A stretch of 64,000 nt of DNA from Nocardioides marmoribigeumensis (GCF_031458325.1 NZ_JAVDYG010000001.1:1674001-1738000); one strand, 5' to 3'; shown: positions 24,283-33,433, counted from the stretch's first letter. Notes: generated from the letters alone by a model not told the origin. Numbers and translations are program-made.

Positions 24283-25889
24283 TGAGAGACAACCTCACGC
24301 GGAGCCTCAAGGGCTTCCAGTCGACGTTCGGCGGCTTCACCACCGGCCAGAAGGTGGTGGCGATCGTCGGGACCGGCGCGCTGCTGCTCGCCGGCTTCAT
24401 GGTGTTCCGCTGGGCCTCCACGCCGGCGTACGCCCCGCTCTACAGCAACCTGGCCGCCAGCGACGCCTCCGCGGTCATCCAGGAGCTGGACAGCCAGGGC
24501 ATCGGCTACAAGCTGAGCAACGGCGGCAACACGATCATGGTGCCGGCCGACCAGGTGTACTCGACCCGCATCAGCATGAGCGGCCAGGGCCTGCCGACCT
24601 CCAGCGAGGGCGGCTACTCGATCCTCGACAAGCAGGGCCTGTCGACCTCGCAGTTCCAGGAGCGCACCGACTTCAAGCGCGCGATGGAGGGCGAGCTGTC
24701 CAAGACCATCGAGGCGATCGACGGCGTGGACGCCGCGGTCGTGCACCTGGCGATGCCGGAGAAGAACGTCTTCACCGAGAACCAGGACCCGACCACCGCC
24801 TCCGTGCTGGTCAAGACCCGCGCCGGCCTGACCCTCTCCCCCGAGCAGGTGCAGGCGATCGTCAACCTGGTCTCCTCCAGCGTCGACGGCCTCGACACCG
24901 ACAAGGTCACCGTCGCCGACGCCACGGGCAAGGTGCTCAGCGCGCCGGGCGCCGTGGGCACCGGCGGCTACACCCAGAACCAGAACCAGATGGTCGTCGA
25001 CTACCAGAACCGGCTCAGCTCGCAGCTGCAGGGCGTGCTCGACAAGGTGCTCGGCCCGGGCAACTCGGCCAACCAGATCACCGCCCAGCTGTCGTTCGAC
25101 AAGACCGTCACCGAGACCACCGACTACGCCGACAACAAGGGCCTGGCCCTCTCGGAGTCCGAGGACGTCCAGAAGCTGCGCAACGGCGCGGTGGGCGCGA
25201 CCGCCGGCGCCAACGGCGTCGTCGGCCCGACCAGCCAGACCGAGACCGGCTCGGGCAACGGGGGCTCGAAGTTCGACGAGACCAACCGCACCACCGACTT
25301 CGCGCTCGACAAGTCCGTCGAGACCCGCGAGGCCGCCCCGGGCAAGCTCGAGAAGCTCGGCGTCGGCGTCGTCCTCGACACCCGCGCCCTCGCCGGTCGC
25401 GACCCCGCCGAGATCGAGGCGCTGGTCACCTCGGCCCTCGGCCTGGACACCAAGCGCGGCGACACGATCACCGTCTCGAGCCTGCCGTTCGACCGCACCG
25501 CGACCGACGCGGCGGCCAAGGAGCTGGCCGACAGCCAGAAGGCCGAGGCCAAGGCGCAGCGCATGGACCTGATCCGCAACGGCGGCCTCATCGGGCTCGT
25601 CGCCCTCATGGTCCTGGCCGGCTGGGTCCAGTCCCGCAAGCGGGCCAAGGCCCGGGCCCAGGCCACGGAGTACGTCGTCGAGCAGCTGCGGCGTGACGCG
25701 CAGGACCGCCAGGCGCTGGCCGGTGCCGCCGCCGCGGTCGAGGCGCCCAACCCCGCCATGCTGGCGCTGGAGTCCGCGCAGGCCGACGAGACCGCGTCGA
25801 TGCGCGACGAGATCGCGCTCCTGGTCGAGCGGCAGCCCGAGGACGTCGCGCAGCTGCTGCGCGGCTGGCTCGTGGAGCGGGGCGTCTGA
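24282..25889 (+). CDS. fliF: flagellar MS-ring protein FliF
   Basis: 535 residues. First membrane helix about residues 25-45 (VVAIVGTGALLLAGFMVF), ring-building domains with YSNLAASDASAVIQELDSQGI and VHLAMPEKNVFTENQDPTTASVLV, a variable middle, and a second membrane helix near 437-455 (GGLIGLVALMVLAGWV) before a cytoplasmic tail (DEIALLVERQPEDVAQLLRGWL) that binds FliG. ATG at 24282; a GTG directly before it is an alternative. Confidence 0.95.
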   Translation: MRDNLTRSLKGFQSTFGGFTTGQKVVAIVGTGALLLAGFMVFRWASTPAYAPLYSNLAASDASAVIQELDSQGIGYKLSNGGNTIMVPADQVYSTRISMSGQGLPTSSEGGYSILDKQGLSTSQFQERTDFKRAMEGELSKTIEAIDGVDAAVVHLAMPEKNVFTENQDPTTASVLVKTRAGLTLSPEQVQAIVNLVSSSVDGLDTDKVTVADATGKVLSAPGAVGTGGYTQNQNQMVVDYQNRLSSQLQGVLDKVLGPGNSANQITAQLSFDKTVTETTDYADNKGLALSESEDVQKLRNGAVGATAGANGVVGPTSQTETGSGNGGSKFDETNRTTDFALDKSVETREAAPGKLEKLGVGVVLDTRALAGRDPAEIEALVTSALGLDTKRGDTITVSSLPFDRTATDAAAKELADSQKAEAKAQRMDLIRNGGLIGLVALMVLAGWVQSRKRAKARAQATEYVVEQLRRDAQDRQALAGAAAAVEAPNPAMLALESAQADETASMRDEIALLVERQPEDVAQLLRGWLVERGV

Positions 25890-26902
25890 TGGCCCTCACC
25901 ATGTCGAAGGGCGGCGTCCGCAAGGCCGCCATCCTGCTCATCCAGATGGGCCGCGAGCGCGCGGCGTCGGTGCTCGCGCACCTCAGCGACACCGAGGTCG
26001 AGCAGATCTCGGCCGAGATCGCGCGCCTGGACTCGATCAACAGCGCGGAGACCGAGGGCGTCCTGACCGAGTTCCGCGACCTGATGGTCGCCCGGGCCCA
26101 CATCAACCAGGGCGGCCTGAGCTTCGCCCAGCAGCTGCTCGAGCAGAGCCTCGGCCCCGAGCGGGCGGCGGAGGTGATCGCGCGCCTCAACGCGGCGGCG
26201 ATCCAGATGCCGTTCCAGTTCCTGCACCGCGCCGACCCCGCCCAGCTGCGCTCGTTCATCATCGACGAGCACCCTCAGGTGATCGCGCTGGTGCTGGCGC
26301 ACATGACGCCGGACAAGGCCTCGCTGCTCCTCTCCGGCCTCTCGCCCGACATGCAGGCCGAGGTCGCGCACCGCATCGCGGTCATGGACCGCACCTCCCC
26401 GCAGATCATCAAGGCGGTGGAGGCCACGCTCGAGCGCCGGCTCTCCTCGATGCTGCAGCCCTCGGAGAGCTCGCGCGTCGGCGGGCTCGAGCCGCTCGTC
26501 GACATCATCAACCGGTCGGACCGCTCCACCGAGCGGCAGATCGTCGAGGGCCTCGAGGCGCTCGACCCGGTCCTGGCCGACGAGATCAAGTCCAAGATGT
26601 TCATGTTCGAGGACGTGACCACCCTCGAGGACCGGTCCATCCAGCTGGTCCTGCGCGAGGTCGACTCCGCCGAGCTGGCGCTCGCGCTCAAGGGCGTGCC
26701 CGACGCCGTGCGCGACAAGATCACCAAGAACCTGTCCGAGCGTGCGGCCACCAACCTCATCGAGGAGGTCGAGCTGCTCGGCACGGTCCGCCTGCGCCAG
26801 GTCGAGGAGGCCCAGCAGAACATCATCCGGATCATCCGCCGGCTCGAGGAGCAGGGCCAGATCATGGTGAGACGAGGCAACGATGACGAGTTCGTCGCCT
26901 GA
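25889..26902 (+). CDS. fliG: flagellar motor switch protein FliG
   Basis: 337 residues. N-terminal FliF-binding domain (GVRKAAILLIQMGRERAASVLAHLS), middle domain with ADPAQLRSFIIDEHPQVIALVLAHM (an EHPQ motif is standard) and C-terminal torque domain (LVDIINRSDRSTERQIVEGLE, FMFEDVTTLEDRSIQLVLREVD) with alternating charged residues that meet MotA. Starts as TGATGG overlap with fliF. Confidence 0.96.
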   Translation: MALTMSKGGVRKAAILLIQMGRERAASVLAHLSDTEVEQISAEIARLDSINSAETEGVLTEFRDLMVARAHINQGGLSFAQQLLEQSLGPERAAEVIARLNAAAIQMPFQFLHRADPAQLRSFIIDEHPQVIALVLAHMTPDKASLLLSGLSPDMQAEVAHRIAVMDRTSPQIIKAVEATLERRLSSMLQPSESSRVGGLEPLVDIINRSDRSTERQIVEGLEALDPVLADEIKSKMFMFEDVTTLEDRSIQLVLREVDSAELALALKGVPDAVRDKITKNLSERAATNLIEEVELLGTVRLRQVEEAQQNIIRIIRRLEEQGQIMVRRGNDDEFVA

Positions 26903-27590
26903 GCTCGCGCGGGTCGTCCCGCAGGGCACCGAGGGCGTGACCGTCCGCGACGGCGGCATCGCCCGGCACGAGCTGCGTGGCGGCGAGTGGACCCGGTTCG
27001 GCGGGGACGCCGTCCGCGGCGACGCAGTCACCGAGGGCACGCTCGCCGGGCTCGTCGACCAGGCCCGCACCGCGGCCCAGGCCCAGGGGTTCAGCACCGG
27101 CTGGGCCGAGGGACGCCGGGCCGCACAGCTCGAGGCCGTCGAGACCGCCCGTCGTACCGCCTCCGCGCACGCGGAGGCCGAGGCCCGGCGCGAGGCCGAG
27201 CACCAGGCCGCGGTCGCGGCCGTCCAGTCGTTGGCCGAGCAGCTGGCCGCTCAGCTGAGCGCCGTGTGCGCCCACGTCGAGGCGCGCGCTCTCGACGTCG
27301 CGCTCACCCTCACCGAGGAGCTGCTCGGCCACGAGCTCACCGTCGCCGAGGACCCCGCCCGCGACGCCGTACGACGGGCGCTCGCGCTCCTGCCCGACGA
27401 GCCGGTCACGCGCGTGCGCGTCAGCCCGCTGGACGGGATCAGCGACGAGCTGCGCGACCTGGCCGGCACCGCCTCGGTCGTCGCCGACCCGTCGCTGGGT
27501 CGCGGCGAGGTCATGGTCCACGCGGCCGACGTCGTCGTCGACGGCCGGGTCTCAGGCGCGATGGCGCGGGTGCGGGAGGTGCTGTCGTGA
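26883..27590 (+). CDS. fliH: flagellar export stator FliH
   Basis: 235 residues. An Ala/Glu/Arg rich middle helix (GFSTGWAEGRRAAQLEAVETARR and on to about 120) with Gly-spaced turns, then the V-type ATPase E-subunit-like C-terminal domain. Binds and regulates FliI. Overlaps the end of fliG by 20 nt with gagg upstream of ATG. Confidence 0.85.
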   Translation: MTSSSPELARVVPQGTEGVTVRDGGIARHELRGGEWTRFGGDAVRGDAVTEGTLAGLVDQARTAAQAQGFSTGWAEGRRAAQLEAVETARRTASAHAEAEARREAEHQAAVAAVQSLAEQLAAQLSAVCAHVEARALDVALTLTEELLGHELTVAEDPARDAVRRALALLPDEPVTRVRVSPLDGISDELRDLAGTASVVADPSLGRGEVMVHAADVVVDGRVSGAMARVREVLS

Positions 27591-27660
27591 GCGAGCGCAG
27601 CGAGCGAACCGACACGTCACGCGTGGCTCCGCCGCCGAGCGCAGCGAAGGAGGTGGACGC
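27587..27660 (+). repeat. 74-nt insert with gagcgcagcga repeats between fliH and fliI
   Basis: gagcgcagcga occurs at 27593-27603 and 27637-27647 inside a segment flanked by cgtgag at both ends. The leading part gcgagcgcagcgagcgaac resembles a dispersed actinobacterial extragenic repeat. Its end supplies aaggagg (27647-27653), the ribosome binding site of fliI. All other neighbours in this operon overlap, so this gap is exceptional. Confidence 0.7.
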
Positions 27661-28974
27661 GTGAGTGTCGTGCTCGACCAGCGCCTCGACGCCGCCCGTG
27701 AGGCCGCCCGGCCCCGACGCCTCGGCACGGTCGCCCAGCTGCTCGGGCTGCACCTGGTCGTCCGTGGTCTCGACGCCGCGGTCGGTGACGTGGTCGAGGT
27801 CCTCGGCCCTCGTCCGACCGACCCGGTCGTGCCCGCCGAGGTGGCCGCGAGCGGACCGGAAGGCCTTGTCTGCCTGCCGATGGCCGACACCAAGGGCCTC
27901 CGCGTGGGCGCGCTCGTCCGCTCGACCGGCGGGCCGCTGACCGTCCCCGTCGGGCCGTCCCTCCTGGGCCGCGTCATCGACGGCCTCGGCCGTCCGCTCG
28001 ACGGCGGCCCGTCGCTCGCCGACCTGCCGCGCGTCTCGATCGACAACGCGGTGCCGCCCGCGCTGAGCCGCGCCCGCATCACCCAGCAGGTCGGGCTCGG
28101 CGTGCGCGCGCTCGACACCCTCGTCCCCTGCGGCCGCGGCCAGCGCGTCGCGATCATGGCCGGCTCCGGCGTCGGCAAGTCCTCGCTGCTCTCGATGATC
28201 GCCCGCGGCACCGACGCCTCGATGTCGGTGATCGCGCTGGTCGGCGAGCGTGGCCGCGAGGTCCGCGAGTTCATCGAGAACGACCTCGGCCCCGAGGGCC
28301 TGGCCCGCTCGGTCGTGGTCGTCTCCACCTCCGACGCACCCCCGGTCGAGCGCCTGCGCGCGGCGTTCGTCGCCACCCGCATCGCCGAGCACTTCCGCGA
28401 CCAGGGCGAGGACGTCGTGCTGATGATGGACAGCCTCACCCGCGTCGCGATGGCGCAGCGCGAGGTCGGCCTGTCCGCGGGCGAGCCGCCGGCGACGCGG
28501 GGCTACCCGCCGTCGGTGTTCGCGCTGCTGCCGCGGCTGCTCGAGCGCGCCGGCAACTCCGACGTCGGCTCGATCACCGGCATCTACACCGTGCTCGTCG
28601 AGGGCGACGACCTGCAGGACCCGGTCGGCGACACCGTGCGGTCGATCCTCGACGGCCACGTCGTGCTCACCCGCCGGCTGGCGACGGCCGGCCACTTCCC
28701 GAGCATCGACGTGCTCGAGTCGATCTCGCGGGTCACCGGCGCGGTCACCACTCCTGAGCAGCGGGCCGCCGCCACGCGCCTGCGGCGACTGCTGGCGTCG
28801 TACCGCAACGTGCGCGAGCTGGTCGAGATCGGCGCCTACGCCCCCGGCAGCGACCCCGACGCGGACGCCGCGCTCGCGCTGATGCCGCGGATCAACGACT
28901 TCCTCCGGCAGGACCTGGAGGCCACCTCACCCCTCGCCCCGACGTGGGCCGCCCTGCAGGAGCTCGTCGCATGA
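27661..28974 (+). CDS. fliI: flagellum-specific ATPase FliI
   Basis: 437 residues. P-loop GSGVGKS at 168-174, then ALVGERGREVREFIE, MMDSLTRVAMAQREVGLSAGEPPATRGYPPSVF and LLASYRNVRELVEIGAY, all standard for FliI. Hexameric ATPase that unloads substrates to the export gate. GTG start at 27661 with aaggagg 7 nt upstream. Confidence 0.96.
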   Translation: MSVVLDQRLDAAREAARPRRLGTVAQLLGLHLVVRGLDAAVGDVVEVLGPRPTDPVVPAEVAASGPEGLVCLPMADTKGLRVGALVRSTGGPLTVPVGPSLLGRVIDGLGRPLDGGPSLADLPRVSIDNAVPPALSRARITQQVGLGVRALDTLVPCGRGQRVAIMAGSGVGKSSLLSMIARGTDASMSVIALVGERGREVREFIENDLGPEGLARSVVVVSTSDAPPVERLRAAFVATRIAEHFRDQGEDVVLMMDSLTRVAMAQREVGLSAGEPPATRGYPPSVFALLPRLLERAGNSDVGSITGIYTVLVEGDDLQDPVGDTVRSILDGHVVLTRRLATAGHFPSIDVLESISRVTGAVTTPEQRAAATRLRRLLASYRNVRELVEIGAYAPGSDPDADAALALMPRINDFLRQDLEATSPLAPTWAALQELVA

Positions 28975-29441
28975 CGACCCACCACGACCGGGGGCTCCGC
29001 GCGGTGGCGCGCGTCCGTGAGGTGCGCGAGCGCGACAGCCGCCTCGGACTGCTGCACGCCCTCGGCCGTGTGCGCGACCAGGAGGCGCACGTCGAGTCCC
29101 TCGGGCGCGCGCTCGACGAGGCCGCCTCGCGGTCCTTCGCCACGCTCGACGAGTTCAGCACCGCGCGCGGCATGCTCAAGGCGATGGCCCAGGCGCTGAC
29201 GACCGCCGAGCACGACCTCGAGTCGCGGCGCGTCGTCGCCCTGCAGGCCCACACCCGCTGGCAGGCCGACAAGGCCGCGGTCAAGGCGATCGAGCACCTG
29301 CTGGACGAGCGTGCCCGCCTGCGTGCCGAGGAGGCCGCCCGCGTCGAGAACCGCGAGATCGACGACATCGTCAGCCGCCTGCACCTGCGGCAGAGCATCC
29401 GCCGTCGCGCCGACCGCACCCACCAGCGGGGGGTGGCGTGA
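28971..29441 (+). CDS. fliJ: flagellar export protein FliJ
   Basis: 156 residues of nearly continuous charged coiled coil (LRAVARVREVRERDSRLGLL, then DEAASRSFATLDEFSTARGML). The central stalk of the FliI ring by analogy with F1 gamma. Weakly conserved in sequence but correct in place, size and helical nature. The ATG overlaps the fliI stop as ATGA. Confidence 0.82.
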   Translation: MTTHHDRGLRAVARVREVRERDSRLGLLHALGRVRDQEAHVESLGRALDEAASRSFATLDEFSTARGMLKAMAQALTTAEHDLESRRVVALQAHTRWQADKAAVKAIEHLLDERARLRAEEAARVENREIDDIVSRLHLRQSIRRRADRTHQRGVA

Positions 29442-30406
29442 GCGTCACCGAGGTCACCGCCAAGGTCGCCCAGATCCAGGCGCAGCTGGCCTCGCTCTCC
29501 ACGAGCGTGGTCGCGGATCCCCTTGCTGCCCAGGCGTTCGCCAGCCGGCTCACCGCCGCGGGCGCCACCACCGGCACGACCACCGCCGCCCCCGCCGCCG
29601 CCTCCACGGGCGGCGTCACCGGCGACGCGGTGGTCGCGGACGCCAGGAAGTACCTCGGCGTGCCCTACGTCTGGGGCGGCACCGACCCCGCCAAGGGCCT
29701 CGACTGCTCAGGCCTGGTGCAGCGCGTCTACCAGGACCTCGGGATCGAGCTCCCCCGCGTGTCCTACGAGCAGGCCAAGGCCGGCACGGCGGTCACCGGC
29801 GGCCTGGCCAACGCCGAGCCCGGTGACCTGCTGGCGTTCCACTCGCCGGTGAGCCACATCGCGATCTACATCGGCGACGGCAAGATGATCGAGGCGCCGC
29901 GCCCCGGCCTCGACGTGCGCGTCACCGACGTCTACGACACCCCGGTGGCGATCCGCCGGATCATCCCGGACGGCGGGATCGCTGCCGCCGGCGCGGACGG
30001 CGTCAGTGCGCGCATGAGCCCCACCACGCCGTACGCCGACCTGTTCCGCGCCGCGGGTGCGCGCACCGGCGTCGACCCGGCGCTGCTGGCCGCCGTCGCC
30101 AAGCAGGAGTCGGCCTTCAACCCCGACGCGGTCAGCCCCGCAGGCGCGCAGGGCCTCATGCAGCTGATGCCCGGCACCGCGAGGGGCCTCGGCGTCTCCA
30201 ACCCGCTCGACCCGGCCCAGGCGGTCGACGGGGCGGCCCGCCTGCTCAAGGGCCTCCTGGCCGAGTTCGGCCGCACCGACCTCGCGCTCGCGGCGTACAA
30301 CGCCGGCCCCGGCGCCGTCCACCGCTACCACGGGATCCCGCCGTACGCCGAGACCCGCACCTACGTGAGCCGCATCATGGCCGACCTGAACGGAGGCACC
30401 GTCTGA
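29438..30406 (+). CDS. bifunctional NlpC/P60 peptidase - lytic transglycosylase
   Basis: 322 residues. After a 60-residue Ala/Thr leader comes an NlpC/P60 domain (DARKYLGVPYVWGGTDP, catalytic C90 in DCSG, H140 in SHIAIYIG), then an SLT goose-lysozyme-like domain with catalytic E224 in AKQESAFNP, GAQGLMQLMP and LALAAYNAGPGAV. No signal peptide is seen. Overlaps fliJ (GTGA) and fliK (TGATG). Its place suggests a functional stand-in for FlgJ that opens peptidoglycan for the rod, perhaps exported by the flagellar system; that is inference. Confidence 0.88.
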   Translation: MSVTEVTAKVAQIQAQLASLSTSVVADPLAAQAFASRLTAAGATTGTTTAAPAAASTGGVTGDAVVADARKYLGVPYVWGGTDPAKGLDCSGLVQRVYQDLGIELPRVSYEQAKAGTAVTGGLANAEPGDLLAFHSPVSHIAIYIGDGKMIEAPRPGLDVRVTDVYDTPVAIRRIIPDGGIAAAGADGVSARMSPTTPYADLFRAAGARTGVDPALLAAVAKQESAFNPDAVSPAGAQGLMQLMPGTARGLGVSNPLDPAQAVDGAARLLKGLLAEFGRTDLALAAYNAGPGAVHRYHGIPPYAETRTYVSRIMADLNGGTV

Positions 30407-31803
30407 TGCCCCTGCCGCTGCTGCCCCAGGCCGCCGCTCCCCGCGCCGCCGCGCTCGCCGCGCGCGACCTGCTGCGCACCACGCCGTCCGACCCCGACCG
30501 GGGCGACCGGGCCGACGACTTCGCCGCCGCGCTGGACAGGGCGACCGGCCGTCCCGACAAGCCGGTCGACCGGCCCGACGACCCCGCTGCCGACCGCGCT
30601 GCCGACCGCGCTGACAAGGCCTCGGACGCCGCAGGCCCGTCGCAGGCCCCCGGTCCGTCGGAGGCCGCGGAGAAGAAGGCCGACGCGCGCGAGGACGACG
30701 CGACGACCGCCGACGACGCCCCTGCCGCCGCAGCGGTCCCCGTGCCCGTCGCCGTTGCCGCGGCCGGCAGCCCGGTCCCGGCGACCCAGCAGGCGCCCGC
30801 GACGACCACGACGACCGCGACGACCCCGCCGGCGACCGACGACGTCGCCACCCCCGTGGCGACCGCGACCGGGCCGGTCACGGCACAGGCTCCGGCGGCG
30901 GACGGCGAGACCCCGCAGGCGACAGCGCCCACCGGCGCGCAGGCCACCCCCGTCACCGACACCCCGGTGGACCCCGAAGCCGTCACGGCGACCGTGCCCT
31001 CGGAGGCGGGGGCCGAGGCGCAGGCGACGGGCGACGGCGAGCAGAGCGCCGCCCCGGCCGCCGACACCCCGGCCACGACCCGCCACGGGGCCTCGCCGCA
31101 CGCCGACCACGGGCGTCACCTCGGGCAGGAGACGCGCCCGGACGCCGGCCAGCCGCTCGTCGTCGGCCGCGAGCTCGGCGCCGCCGACGGACGTCACCTC
31201 GGCCGGGAGGCCGGGCCGCGGACCGCGTCCCCCGAGGCGCCGGCGCCAGCCGCGCCGGCGGTCACGGGGCTCGCGGCGACCCCGTCGACGCAGGCCACCC
31301 AGCCGACCTCCCCGACCGGCACGGCGACCACCGCGGCCACCACGCCGGTCGACGTGCCCGACCAGCTCTTCGCCTCCCTCGGCCGGCTCGTCCGGCGAGG
31401 CGACGGGATGCACCGCCTGACCATCAAGCTGCAGCCCGAGGCCCTCGGCGAGGTCCGGGTCGTCCTCACCGTCCGCGACGGGGACGTCTCGGTGCGCCTG
31501 TCGGGCAGCGACGCCGCGCAGCGCGCGCTGCTCCAGGGCGCGAGCGACCTGCAGCGGCTGCTCGAGACCGTCGGCGCACGCAACGCCCAGGTGGTCGTCG
31601 GCGACCCGACCGCCGGCCAGGGCGGCCAGCCGGGCCTCTTCGGCCAGTCGGGCCAGGCCGGCCAGCCCGGCACCGGATGGGCGCAGCAGGGCGGCCGCGG
31701 GACGCAGGTGCCGTCGTACGCCCGTCCCGAGCACGCCGCACCCGACCCGACCCCGACGGCCCCCGCGAGGACCGGCCGGTCCGTCCTCGACGTCACCGTC
31801 TGA
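30406..31803 (+). CDS. fliK: flagellar hook-length control protein FliK
   Basis: 465 residues. A long low-complexity Ala/Pro/Thr/Asp N-terminal ruler, with a small internal repeat (DHGRHLGQETRPD and DGRHLGREAGP near residues 236-270), followed by the conserved C-terminal substrate-switch domain (MHRLTIKLQPEALGEVRVVL, VRLSGSDAAQRALLQGASDLQRLL). Sets hook length and flips FlhB specificity. Confidence 0.88.
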   Translation: MPLPLLPQAAAPRAAALAARDLLRTTPSDPDRGDRADDFAAALDRATGRPDKPVDRPDDPAADRAADRADKASDAAGPSQAPGPSEAAEKKADAREDDATTADDAPAAAAVPVPVAVAAAGSPVPATQQAPATTTTTATTPPATDDVATPVATATGPVTAQAPAADGETPQATAPTGAQATPVTDTPVDPEAVTATVPSEAGAEAQATGDGEQSAAPAADTPATTRHGASPHADHGRHLGQETRPDAGQPLVVGRELGAADGRHLGREAGPRTASPEAPAPAAPAVTGLAATPSTQATQPTSPTGTATTAATTPVDVPDQLFASLGRLVRRGDGMHRLTIKLQPEALGEVRVVLTVRDGDVSVRLSGSDAAQRALLQGASDLQRLLETVGARNAQVVVGDPTAGQGGQPGLFGQSGQAGQPGTGWAQQGGRGTQVPSYARPEHAAPDPTPTAPARTGRSVLDVTV

Positions 31804-31819
31804 GAGCAGGAGGAACCCG

Positions 31820-32311
31820 ATGAGCGTCACCCCCGTGGAGGGCACCGTCCCCACCACCGCGCCGACCCTCGGCCTGCTCACCCAGACCGCGGCCGGGTCG
31901 GACGACAAGGAGATGTTCCTGCAGCTGCTGGTCGCCCAGATGCGCTACCAGGACCCGATGAACCCGACCGACTCCAGCGAGTTCCTCTCGCAGTCCGCGC
32001 AGTTCAACGCGCTGGAGAAGATGTCGCAGGTCGCCGAGCAGACCCAGCAGATGGTCAACCTCCAGGTCGCCTTCGGGGCGAGCTCGATGGTCGGCCGCAC
32101 CGTGACCTTCGGTCGCGAGGACGGGACGGTCGGCACCGGCTCCGTCAGCTCAGTCCGCTTCGAGAGCACCGGCCCGGTGCTGCTCGTCGCCGGCGAGGAC
32201 GTGTCCCTCGCCTCAGTCCAGACCGTTGCGCAGGGAAGCGCTGACACGGTGACGCCCCCGGCCTCGGAACCGGCCACGAACGGACAAGGCCCCGAGACCA
32301 CCGCGCTGTAG
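31820..32311 (+). CDS. flgD: flagellar hook assembly scaffold FlgD
   Basis: 163 residues. The conserved FlgD N-terminal block DKEMFLQLLVAQMRYQDPMNPTDSSEF is followed by LSQSAQFNALEKMSQVAEQ and MVGRTVTFG. Short: little of the C-terminal tudor/FnIII part remains. aggagg precedes the ATG. Confidence 0.93.
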   Translation: MSVTPVEGTVPTTAPTLGLLTQTAAGSDDKEMFLQLLVAQMRYQDPMNPTDSSEFLSQSAQFNALEKMSQVAEQTQQMVNLQVAFGASSMVGRTVTFGREDGTVGTGSVSSVRFESTGPVLLVAGEDVSLASVQTVAQGSADTVTPPASEPATNGQGPETTAL

Positions 32312-32341
32312 ACCAGCCGACCAGGCACCACGTCAGTCCTC

Positions 32342-32362
32342 GCGCCGGGCCCCACCCGGCGC
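32342..32362 (+). terminator. hairpin between flgD and flgE
   Basis: gcgccggg (32342-32349) pairs with cccggcgc (32355-32362) around a cccca loop. In the only sizeable gap within the hook operon; may attenuate or process the transcript rather than end it. Confidence 0.5.
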
Positions 32363-32390
32363 ACCACTCGAGTTCCTTGGGAGGGAACCC

Positions 32391-33245
32391 ATGCTTCGCT
32401 CGCTCTTCTCCGGCATCAGCGGCCTGCGCGTCAACCAGACGATGCTCGACGTCACCGGCAACAACATCGCCAACGCCAACACCATCGGCTTCAAGTCCAG
32501 CAGCACCGTCTTCCAGGACACCCTGAGCCAGATGCTCACCGGCGCCTCCGGCGCCAACGCCGCGCGGGGTGGCACCAACCCGACCCAGGTCGGCCTCGGC
32601 GTGCAGCTCGCCGCGACCCAGACCAACTTCACCCAGGGCTCGACGCAGACCACCGGCCGCGCGACCGACCTGATGATCCAGGGCGACGGGTTCTTCGTGA
32701 CCCGCAAGGGCAACGAGAACCTCTACACCCGCGCGGGCTCCTTCACCTTCGACGAGACCGGCGGTCTCGTGACCCCGACCGGCAACCGGGTCCAGGGCTA
32801 TCTCTTGGACGGCTCCGGTCTCCCGACCGGCGGCCTGGTCGACATCACCCTCGACACCGCCAACGCCCAGCCGCCCGTGCCCGGCGGCGTCGAGCTGGTG
32901 TCCTACAACATCGGCTCGGACGGCAAGCTCCGCGGCGTCTTCGACGACGGCGTGCAGCGCGAGATGGCGCAGATCGCGGTCGCGGACTTCAACAACCCGA
33001 TGGGCCTGGAGAAGGTCGGCGAGACCTCGTTCCGCGAGTCGGCCAACTCCGGTCTCCCCCAGGTCGGCGTGGCCGGCGAGGGTCGCCGCGGCACGCTCGT
33101 CGGCGGCGCGGTCGAGATGTCCAACGTGGACCTCGCGGCCGAGTTCACCAACCTGATCCTGGCCCAGCGCGGGTTCCAGGCGAGCTCGCGGGTGATCACC
33201 ACCTCCGACGAGGTGCTCCAGGAGCTCGTCAACATCAAGCGCTGA
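32391..33245 (+). CDS. flgE: flagellar hook protein (FlgE/FlgG-type)
   Basis: 284 residues. N-terminal MLRSLFSGISGLRVNQTMLDVTGNNIANANTIGFKSS in two motifs, a central LMIQGDGFFVTRKGNENLYTRAGSF, and C-terminal [37 protein letters not shown] are shared by FlgE and FlgG. Its position after flgD indicates hook. It is the only long axial rod/hook paralogue in the window, so distal rod genes must lie elsewhere or be replaced. gggaggg precedes the ATG. Confidence 0.88.
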   Translation: MLRSLFSGISGLRVNQTMLDVTGNNIANANTIGFKSSSTVFQDTLSQMLTGASGANAARGGTNPTQVGLGVQLAATQTNFTQGSTQTTGRATDLMIQGDGFFVTRKGNENLYTRAGSFTFDETGGLVTPTGNRVQGYLLDGSGLPTGGLVDITLDTANAQPPVPGGVELVSYNIGSDGKLRGVFDDGVQREMAQIAVADFNNPMGLEKVGETSFRESANSGLPQVGVAGEGRRGTLVGGAVEMSNVDLAAEFTNLILAQRGFQASSRVITTSDEVLQELVNIKR

Positions 33246-33349
33246 CCCGGTTCGGCCCGTCGTACGGCGGCGAGGCCGATCCGGCGCGCTGCTCGGCACC
33301 GCCGCGGGGCGACCCGGGCCCTTGGTCCCGGACCGGACGACCTTTTGCC

Positions 33350-33376
33350 TCAGGTCGGCTCGCGGGGTGCCGATGG
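33350..33376 (+). promoter_or_regulatory. FliA-type promoter of flbD-motA-motB-fliL
   Basis: TCAG at 33350-33353 (in gcctcagg), 15-nt spacer, GCCGATGG at 33369-33376. Predicted start near 33383, at the leader hairpin. Confidence 0.75.
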
Positions 33377-33381
33377 GGACA

Positions 33382-33407
33382 TCGAAGCGCCAGGGAGGGC
33401 GCTTCGA
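33382..33407 (+). promoter_or_regulatory. flbD leader hairpin with AGGGAG loop (candidate CsrA site)
   Basis: tcgaagcgcc (33382-33391), loop agggag (33392-33397), ggcgcttcga (33398-33407): perfect 10-bp stem at the predicted 5' end, with the same six-base loop as in the fliC leader. Confidence 0.6.
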
Positions 33408-33433
33408 CACACCGACCAAGGATGGTGCCTCCG

